Source: JACOZM01 sp035289385 (GTDB lineage Archaea; Nanobdellota; Nanobdellia; Woesearchaeales; GW2011-AR9). Taken from it: a DNA stretch of 37,005 nt. The stretch is taken from contig DATDXI010000069.1 in NCBI GenBank assembly GCA_035289385.1, positions 1 through 37,005 of the forward strand, written 5' to 3'. The notes under the pieces are model-generated. The model was not told the DNA's origin, made no database searches, and was given only the letters and a program-made list of their open reading frames with translations. Within the stretch, counting starts at the first letter, position 1, and each line of letters begins with the position of its first letter. The position numbers were made by a program, and so were the translations under genes. Shown piece by piece: positions 32,245 through 37,005 of this stretch.

Positions 32245-33156
32245 TTATAAAATTAAGGATACTACCCAAACTACTCCCCATCCTAAAAAACAGGCTCCGC
32301 CGATGAAGGGCATGGCAGGATAGAATTTATGATGATCACCTTTCCAGAGCAATAAAGCCAGTCCTGCAGCTGCAAAAAGGGGAATGATCAAACTTTGCCA
32401 TAAGCCTAGTTCTTTCATGATAACGCCGGCAAAGATGAGTGGGAAGCCGATATCACCGCCACCTAGCAGGGCTGTTCTTGTTTTGCTGGGGGATTTTTTG
32501 GTGCTTGTTGTTGCTGAAGCTGCTGTTGCTGAAGCTGTTTTTGTTGGTGTTGAATCTTTCTTGATCTTATAGGGGATGTATAATCCGGCAAAGATGTTTG
32601 CTTTGGTCTGTGATGTGGCTAATGTCACCATATGTTTTGATTTCCATACGGCATAGGCATCATAGATGGCGATGAGGATGATCAGGATGCTTACTGACCA
32701 AAGATTGAGGATGGGAACAAAAATGACGGCTAATCCTCCATAGATAAAGACTTCGGTTAGATTCTGCAGCCAGAAGTTTGGCTTGAAGACGCGCCATACT
32801 GCCAGGATAAAGGCGACGGCAGCAGCTATGCTGGCTGGTAAATAGGTGCCTAAAGACATGGTTAATGCTATGCCCACAGCAATCAGGAACCAGATCTTCC
32901 ACACCCAGGTCCAGTTGAGTTTGATGAGGATCAATAATAATATCGTTCCGATGATGATGGAACCTAAGATGGGGGCGTAAGAAGTTTGCTCTTCCAATGG
33001 CGGCCGTTCTCCCACGGGCAAGTCTTCAAAGATAGTTTGCCCTTGGATATCGCTTTGTTGTTTGTCGATGCTGCTGTAAAGGACATTCAAGCCGATATAC
33101 TGCGCTGCCAGGAAGAACGTTAAGAGCATCAAGGTAACTTGCAGCGTATGTTTCAT
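32245..33156 (-). CDS. Presenilin-like (A22) intramembrane aspartyl protease
   Basis: This 303-residue polytopic membrane protein has the two catalytic motifs of the presenilin/signal-peptide-peptidase family: AIYDAYAVW with Asp166, and LGGGDIGFPL with Asp235. PAMPFIG at 280-286 corresponds to the conserved PAL region. A low-complexity Ala/Ser/Thr/Lys loop at about 200-226 separates the catalytic halves. Hydrophobic helices elsewhere fit about nine segments. The family cuts transmembrane helices within the membrane. TATA TTTAAATA at 33178-33185 (minus CTTATTTAAACC) is about 25 bp before the ATG. Its neighbour carries HELGH, so two putative membrane proteases lie side by side. Confidence 0.9.
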   Translation of the reverse strand: MKHTLQVTLMLLTFFLAAQYIGLNVLYSSIDKQQSDIQGQTIFEDLPVGERPPLEEQTSYAPILGSIIIGTILLLILIKLNWTWVWKIWFLIAVGIALTMSLGTYLPASIAAAVAFILAVWRVFKPNFWLQNLTEVFIYGGLAVIFVPILNLWSVSILIILIAIYDAYAVWKSKHMVTLATSQTKANIFAGLYIPYKIKKDSTPTKTASATAASATTSTKKSPSKTRTALLGGGDIGFPLIFAGVIMKELGLWQSLIIPLFAAAGLALLLWKGDHHKFYPAMPFIGGACFLGWGVVWVVSLIL

Positions 33157-33186
33157 GGGAGAAGGAAAGTTTGAAGGTTTAAATAA

Positions 33187-33390
33187 GTATGGATGGGTTT
33201 GTGTATTTAGTCCTATACAAAAAATAGTGGCAGGTCGTAAAATCCAGCGAGGCTTTCAATAAGAACAATATGATAACTATCCGTTTAAGCTTAAAGCCTC
33301 GCAACTAGACTTATCTTACGAAGCTATTAATGGATTTTACCTCTTGACCAAGCCACTATTTTCACCGAACTAAATACGTATGGATGGGTT
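33187..33390. repeat. Structured 177-bp element between 13-bp direct repeats
   Basis: The 13-mer GTATGGATGGGTT occurs at 33187-33199 and 33378-33390. Just inside are inverted ends, GTATTTAGT (33203-33211) and ACTAAATAC (33369-33377). Nested pairs follow: AAAATAGTGGC (33221-33231) with 33352-33362; GGTC (33233-33236) with 33346-33349; GTAAAATCCA (33237-33246) with 33331-33340; GCGAGGCTTT (33247-33256) with 33293-33302. A TATA (33178-33185) precedes it on the plus strand. It resembles a MITE with target-site duplication, or a structured RNA gene. It matches no tRNA, SRP or RNase P pattern I recognise. Confidence 0.65.
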
Positions 33391-33420
33391 GAAGACACCT
33401 CTTTATGTTATGCAAAAATG

Positions 33421-34173
33421 TTAAGCTGTCTTTGACGCAATCTTCCACAAATGTTCAAAGTGACTTTTATACGTATCTGCAATATGGCTATTCTTGATCA
33501 TCACTGCCGTAACCGGCGATCCCCAGGTGACGATAACGACTTTATTCCCATAGATGAAGGTATTCGTGGGGTTGAATTGTGTTTCTTCTAAAAATTTATA
33601 ATCAGTGGTAGGGGCTAATTTTTTATCAAACAAGAATATGCCTTTTCTTTTTGCGGTTATTATCCTCTCTTTGATCTTATCATTCTTCAAATCACGGAAG
33701 TACTGCTTCATAAATATGGGGAGGGCATCTTGATATTTTTGGTCATCAATGCCTGTAACCAGAACTTCCTTCTTCGTCTTGATAATATCTTTCAAAAAAT
33801 ATTTTAACCCTTCATTTCCCTTGAAGACTTCAACAAACGTATCTTCTTTCGGCAAGTTTGCCATCGCTTCCAATTCTGGTAAGATAGAATTAACAGCTTC
33901 TTCCTGCGCTTCTACACTTTTTTTCTTTTCTTCAAGATAGTGCTTAATCTTCTCCGGAGATGTTGCCTGAAAGAATTTCTTTGCTCCCTGATAAACATGG
34001 GTTACTAATCCCTTGTCCATCAACTGTTCTACTTTATCATAGACATGAACCCGATAAATCCCTGTCCTCTTCCCAATGTCATAAGCGGTGCTCGATCCTG
34101 ATTTGAGCAGGTCTATGTATATTTTTATCTCGTTCTCCGTTAGCCCTATCTTTCGCAATGCTTCAGTGTTCAT
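33421..34173 (-). CDS. TrmB-family transcriptional regulator
   Basis: I take ATG 34173 (MNTEALRKIGLTENEIKIY), which overlaps the ATPase stop as ATGA; the longer version would overlap the ATPase by more. The 250-residue protein has the TrmB N-terminal winged HTH (about 1-70: AYDIGKRTGIYRVHVYDKVE, then a wing), a helix-rich linker with a coiled-coil-like stretch (YLEEKKKSVEAQEEAVNSIL), and a C-terminal effector-like domain without the full sugar-binding extension. As the second gene of an operon headed by a DUF4143 ATPase, it may autoregulate through the two palindromes at 35475-35526. Target and effector are inferred only. Confidence 0.88.
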   Translation of the reverse strand: MNTEALRKIGLTENEIKIYIDLLKSGSSTAYDIGKRTGIYRVHVYDKVEQLMDKGLVTHVYQGAKKFFQATSPEKIKHYLEEKKKSVEAQEEAVNSILPELEAMANLPKEDTFVEVFKGNEGLKYFLKDIIKTKKEVLVTGIDDQKYQDALPIFMKQYFRDLKNDKIKERIITAKRKGIFLFDKKLAPTTDYKFLEETQFNPTNTFIYGNKVVIVTWGSPVTAVMIKNSHIADTYKSHFEHLWKIASKTA

Positions 34174-35432
34174 GATAACAACCATTTCCATACAGGAATA
34201 ATTTTTATCTTTTTATGATCTATTTTGATGGTTTTCGTTTGATCAGAAGTTAGTATTGTTCCTTCGTTGAGTTTGAACTTTTCTAAAGCACAAAGCAAAC
34301 CATTCACTTCCCTATCTTCATTTTCCCGGTTAACTTCGTGGCAGACTTGAATGGCTTCAGTTATCTTTGCTCCTTGGCGTATGATAAAATCACATTCTTT
34401 TTTATCAGAAAAATAGTATATCTCTTTTTCTTTTCTCTTAAGTTCCAGAAAAACTGCATTTTCAAGAATCCTTCCCTTATCTTCAGATAATTTAAACCCA
34501 ACTTTGGTGATAAGACCAGTATCAACACAATATACTTTTCTGGGGTTTAAGAGCTGTTTTTTAACAGAAAAGTCAAATTTGCTGATGAAAAAAAATAGAA
34601 ATGCATTTTCAAACGAATCAATAACTGATTTCATGGTGGCAAGATTGGTTATGCCTGAAATAGCTGAAAAAGAACGTAAACTTGCTTCTCGTGAAATGTT
34701 TGATAGAAGAAACAATGATATTTCTTTTACTGGCTTTTCCATATTTTTATTAAATTTCTTTATAATATCTCTGTAGATAATATTTTCATAGAGTTCAGGC
34801 AGCACTCTTCTTTCCATATCATCTCTAGCGAGAGGGATACCCCCTTGTGTAAGATATCCAGAAAACTCTTTTCTCAGGATGGCTTGTATTTTTGAACTAT
34901 TTTCCCAATCCGAAGTATCAATTTGCTTGGCACTTAGAAATTCATGGAAACTAAAAGGATATAGGCTCTTGCTAAGAGACCTGCCAGTTAATATTGTAGA
35001 TACTTCTTTGCTTAGCATCTTAGAATTTGAACCTGTAATAAAAATAGGATGCTTATCTTTTATCCTATCAATCCATTTTTCCCAATAGCTTACTTCTTGG
35101 ATCTCATCAATGAAGAGATAACATCGCTCAGCATAATTCTTTTCTTGCAAAAAATCAAGAATTTTCTGGAAATCATCAACAGAAAAATGAAGAAACCGCT
35201 CGTCGTTGAAATTAAGATAAAACCATTCTTTCTCTTTTAGTTGAAGCTCTTTTTTAACAAGTTTAAGTAAAGTTGATTTTCCCGCCCTTCGTACACCAGT
35301 AATAATTATGGGCAGATAAAACTGAAGCAAAGAAAGAACTTGAGAAGTGAGTTCACGGCGGACATAGGTATTTTCTTGATTAAATTCCTTCTGCTGGTCA
35401 AGAAAAACATAGTATAAGTCTTCACGTTCCAT
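34170..35432 (-). CDS. AAA_14/DUF4143 family ATPase, copy 2
   Basis: From ATG 35432 the protein has 420 residues; this start is about 22-27 bp from the TATA box at 35454-35464. The P-loop ITGVRRAGKSTLLK is near 44-57 and Walker B CYLFIDEIQEV near 104-114. A DUF4143-type C-terminus follows (KKECDFIIRQGAKITEAIQV near 350, ending IIPVWKWLLS). It is a paralogue of the ATPase at 20276-21598, sharing length, both Walker motifs and the end. Unlike that copy, it is translationally coupled to a TrmB-like regulator. The biological role of these ATPases is unknown to me. Confidence 0.88.
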   Translation of the reverse strand: MEREDLYYVFLDQQKEFNQENTYVRRELTSQVLSLLQFYLPIIITGVRRAGKSTLLKLVKKELQLKEKEWFYLNFNDERFLHFSVDDFQKILDFLQEKNYAERCYLFIDEIQEVSYWEKWIDRIKDKHPIFITGSNSKMLSKEVSTILTGRSLSKSLYPFSFHEFLSAKQIDTSDWENSSKIQAILRKEFSGYLTQGGIPLARDDMERRVLPELYENIIYRDIIKKFNKNMEKPVKEISLFLLSNISREASLRSFSAISGITNLATMKSVIDSFENAFLFFFISKFDFSVKKQLLNPRKVYCVDTGLITKVGFKLSEDKGRILENAVFLELKRKEKEIYYFSDKKECDFIIRQGAKITEAIQVCHEVNRENEDREVNGLLCALEKFKLNEGTILTSDQTKTIKIDHKKIKIIPVWKWLLS

Positions 35433-35453
35433 GGACAAGGGAAATACCTTTTT

Positions 35454-35464
35454 CTATTTAAATC
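35454..35464 (-). promoter_or_regulatory. TATA box of the ATPase/TrmB operon
   Basis: Plus CTATTTAAATC, about 22-27 bp before ATG 35432, fits leaderless transcription. It lies directly next to the palindromes at 35475-35526. Confidence 0.6.
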
Positions 35465-35474
35465 TTTCTAAATC

Positions 35475-35491
35475 GATACATAATATGTATC
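35475..35491. promoter_or_regulatory. 17-bp perfect palindrome, operator candidate 1
   Basis: GATACATAATATGTATC is a perfect odd palindrome centred on A35483, immediately upstream of the ATPase/TrmB TATA box. A second version lies at 35508-35524 with 15 of 17 positions identical. Confidence 0.65.
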
Positions 35492-35505
35492 ACTATTAAC
35501 AAAAG

Positions 35506-35526
35506 ATGATACAAAAAATGTATCAT
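35506..35526. promoter_or_regulatory. Second palindrome, operator candidate 2
   Basis: The core at 35508-35524, GATACAAAAAATGTATC, keeps the arms GATACA and TGTATC of candidate 1, and flanking AT/AT pairs extend it to 21 bp. The centres are 33 bp apart, about three helical turns, so a dimer pair could bind the same face. Confidence 0.65.
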
Positions 35527-35563
35527 ATTGCTATGGGGGCTTATTTCTTTATGGTATAATACA

Positions 35564-35583
35564 TGAAAATCAATTGATTTTCA
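35564..35583. other. 20-bp perfect palindrome
   Basis: TGAAAATCAATTGATTTTCA is self-complementary over all 20 bp. It is one of several inverted repeats in the gene-free stretch 35433-35772. Confidence 0.6.
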
Positions 35584-35619
35584 GTACAGAAATGAAATAG
35601 TTTTTTTCATTTCTTGTAC
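35584..35619. other. Stem-loop GTAC-GAAATGAAA
   Basis: GTACAGAAATGAAA pairs with TTTCATTTCTTGTAC with one bulged base and a 7-nt loop. It directly follows the 20-bp palindrome, and a smaller hairpin, TCGTAC/GTACGA (35690-35708), lies 70 bp on. They could be a bidirectional terminator or operator sites for the gene at 35773. Confidence 0.5.
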
Positions 35620-35751
35620 TCTGCATCTTGCTGCGATTGGGAGTTTCATTTATTTGGATGGTTGAGATATATTTCTATTTTTAAAGTTTTCGTACTACAA
35701 TGGTACGACGTATATTATTATAGTTTTATGATAACTACTCAGAAATAACAA

Positions 35752-35778
35752 ATAAGCATGAGGTAAACAATAATGAAA
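35752..35778 (+). repeat. Leader repeat, copy 1 (RBS and start codon)
   Basis: These 27 bp, containing GAGGTAA and the ATG at 35773, recur without mismatch at 36117-36143. In the second copy the first bases are the stop codon of the preceding gene. This implies duplication of a gene together with its leader. Confidence 0.85.
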
Positions 35779-36120
35779 CTTAAAACCGTACACCTGCCTG
35801 GAGCGCCATATACAATATGCTATGAGGACGGGGAGGTTGTGATTGGAGCACCCAAAGCAATACATTGTGTGCGAAACGAACTACGAGTGATTGAGGAATT
35901 TGTTGAGCCTATGGGTAGATATGCTTCCCTTGGTAGTCAGTTTCCTGATACTGTAGCAGAGTATAGAGCTTGTTCAAGAGTATTGGAAGCACACTCAAAG
36001 CATAAAACAGTAGGACAATATTTGTTATCCTTGGCTCGTGTTGATGATCCTGAAAGAAGTTCAGACTTGGAAAAATTACTACTTAGACCAGCAAGTCAAA
36101 AAAATTTGTGTAGAAGATAA
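35773..36120 (+). CDS. Unknown 115-residue protein, tandem paralogue 1
   Basis: A small soluble protein, rich in charged residues. Its C-terminal part, VAEYRACSRVLEAHSKHKT followed by VGQYLLSLARVDDPERSS, matches the next gene (VESYRACYETLRG ... AQYIRRALADKEDGSS). Both have an ERE-like helix before this block, so the genes look like diverged duplicates. GAGGTAA lies 10 bp before the ATG. A promoter may lie at 35708-35722 (GTATATTATTATAG). No family or catalytic motif is recognised. Confidence 0.75.
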   Translation: MKLKTVHLPGAPYTICYEDGEVVIGAPKAIHCVRNELRVIEEFVEPMGRYASLGSQFPDTVAEYRACSRVLEAHSKHKTVGQYLLSLARVDDPERSSDLEKLLLRPASQKNLCRR

Positions 36121-36143
36121 GCATGAGGTAAACAATAATGAAA
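36117..36143 (+). repeat. Leader repeat, copy 2
   Basis: Identical over 27 bp to 35752-35778. It spans the stop of the first paralogue, the ribosome-binding site GAGGTAA and the ATG of the second. Confidence 0.85.
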
Positions 36144-36491
36144 ATGGGATTAGGTCATAGATATGCATTAGGACCAGCATTGGATACACGATATAGATTC
36201 AAGAGAGCAGTAGATTGCGACATTACTGAATTGGAAAGTGTTTTGGATTATTTTGCTCCGGGCGATGAAAGAACAGGAAATTGGAGACATAACCCAATAC
36301 CACTAGATCCAGTAGAATCTTATAGGGCATGTTATGAAACGTTACGTGGAATAGATCCCAATACTGAATTGACTACTGCACAATATATCCGGAGAGCGTT
36401 AGCCGATAAAGAAGATGGTTCTTCAGCAATATTTGAACTAACCAGAACATTGGTAAAATATCTCACAAATATAGATAATGAGGGAAAATAA
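36138..36491 (+). CDS. Unknown 117-residue protein, tandem paralogue 2
   Basis: A second small protein 17 bp after the first, probably co-transcribed. The shared block is SYRACYETLRGIDPNTELTT followed by AQYIRRALADKEDGSSAIFE, in the same position as in paralogue 1. The N-termini have diverged, here MKMGLGHRYALGPALDTRYR with several Arg and His residues. The length and lack of hydrophobic segments suggest a small soluble partner protein. Function unknown. Confidence 0.75.
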   Translation: MKMGLGHRYALGPALDTRYRFKRAVDCDITELESVLDYFAPGDERTGNWRHNPIPLDPVESYRACYETLRGIDPNTELTTAQYIRRALADKEDGSSAIFELTRTLVKYLTNIDNEGK

Positions 36492-36492
36492 A

Positions 36493-37005
36493 ATGACTAA
36501 ACCAACAAAAGAACAACAACAAGCATTTGCTAAATTACAAGCTCTCTCAAAATCTATAACCGAAGGGGAAGAAATGGAAGATGCTGCCAGAAAAGCGGCG
36601 CAACGACATGGTCTCTTTGGTGTCATTCCAGAGGACGCAAAGTCGTTATACATCCATCTCTCGCACAAAATTTCCGAGCACCATCCTTTTGTAACAGAAA
36701 TACAAGCGAACTATGGGATAGATAATGTTTTGGTTACTATTGCGCCTCCTGTATCTGGACAATCATTTTATGACAATCATCTTGATGAATCTGCGAAAAG
36801 AGAAAAAACAAAGCGAGTAATAGAGCCATTCGAGCAATTTTCTGCAAGGAAAAGCATCGATGCCATTATTTATCTTTGTAATTACCTCTGTGATGGATAT
36901 CAAAGCCCTCTTTTCCCTCAGGATGTAGAAACTGCCTGGCATATTTGGCGCCCAATTAGATTAGCTGAACAGCTTCAAAAACCGTTGATTGTCGGATACC
37001 GGCAG
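36493..37005 (+). CDS. Unknown protein, N-terminal 171 residues, runs off the window
   Basis: ATG 36493 is preceded by GAGGG within the end of the previous gene, one base after its stop, so it is the third gene of the operon. The frame is open to the window edge. The sequence starts MTKPTKEQQQAFAKLQALSK and continues with a helical region, HLSHKISEHHPFVTEIQANY near 55, and IDAIIYLCNYLCDGYQSPLF near 119. Two Cys residues and an Arg/Trp-rich end (VETAWHIWRPIRLAE) are visible. No signal peptide and no recognised family. The true length is unknown. Confidence 0.7.
   Translation, partial: MTKPTKEQQQAFAKLQALSKSITEGEEMEDAARKAAQRHGLFGVIPEDAKSLYIHLSHKISEHHPFVTEIQANYGIDNVLVTIAPPVSGQSFYDNHLDESAKREKTKRVIEPFEQFSARKSIDAIIYLCNYLCDGYQSPLFPQDVETAWHIWRPIRLAEQLQKPLIVGYRQ

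Noticed and set aside
33221..33362. tRNA with a long intron, RNase P RNA or SRP RNA
   Set aside because: No T-arm, no RNase P core motifs and no SRP domain-IV sequence could be found; left as an unassigned structured element.
1..37005. CRISPR array or cas genes
   Set aside because: No series of regularly spaced direct repeats and no Cas-like protein is seen; the repeats found occur only twice.

Overview
The window looks like part of a DPANN-type archaeal chromosome, perhaps Woesearchaeales or a relative. This is inference from gene content and signals, not a phylogeny. The archaeal marks are a thermosome, a type 2 methionine aminopeptidase, a presenilin-like A22 membrane protease, a TrmB-family regulator, a stand-alone 5S rRNA, and two tRNA-His genes with introns at 37/38 that fold as bulge-helix-bulge. 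Many genes also have a TATA box about 25 bp before the start codon, as in leaderless transcription. UppP, DUF1003, DUF2200 and YdeI/OmdA-like genes give a bacterial-looking accessory flavour.

Layout. 1-2990: a partial PIN-like gene, a gene-free stretch with an operator-flanked promoter and a hairpin, an HTH-repeat protein, UppP and a small protein. 3115-6242: a two-gene ATP-citrate lyase with a 4-bp overlap. 6368-8617: an MNT/HEPN toxin-antitoxin-like pair, an unknown protein and the remnant of a Bat-type HTH gene. 8651-14335 (minus): a sugar-nucleotide operon (nucleotidyltransferase, UDP-glucose dehydrogenase, UDP-glucuronate 4-epimerase, UDP-HexNAc dehydrogenase). The last enzyme is interrupted by a full intein exactly before its catalytic cysteine. 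14451-14697: 5S rRNA plus a duplicated 3' end. 14798-17600: a small repeat protein, a PMM-like HAD enzyme, methionine aminopeptidase and a DUF1003 protein.

17635-20267 (minus) is the most unusual segment. One promoter appears to drive tRNA-His, a short ORF, a HisG-like gene, hisS and a 57-residue membrane protein. A second tRNA-His with its own TATA box lies 3 kb away. 20276-25675 holds a DUF4143-type ATPase, a 7-TM protein, a HAD protein, an APH-type kinase, and a single polypeptide joining a CDP-alcohol phosphatidyltransferase to a diacylglycerol-kinase-like domain. 25775-33156 holds the thermosome, two unknown proteins, an MBL-fold protein, DUF2200 and OmdA genes, a HELGH membrane protein and the presenilin-like protease. 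33187-33390 is a structured element between direct repeats. 33421-35432 is an ATPase/TrmB operon preceded by two near-identical 17-bp palindromes. 35752-37005 is a run of three unknown genes, two of them tandem paralogues with a duplicated leader.

How the genes fit together. The sugar genes would supply UDP-GlcA, UDP-GalA and an N-acetylhexosaminuronic acid, with UppP recycling the lipid carrier. Citrate lyase would supply acetyl-CoA. The fused lipid enzyme concerns membrane phospholipid. No histidine-biosynthesis gene other than the HisG-like one is in view.
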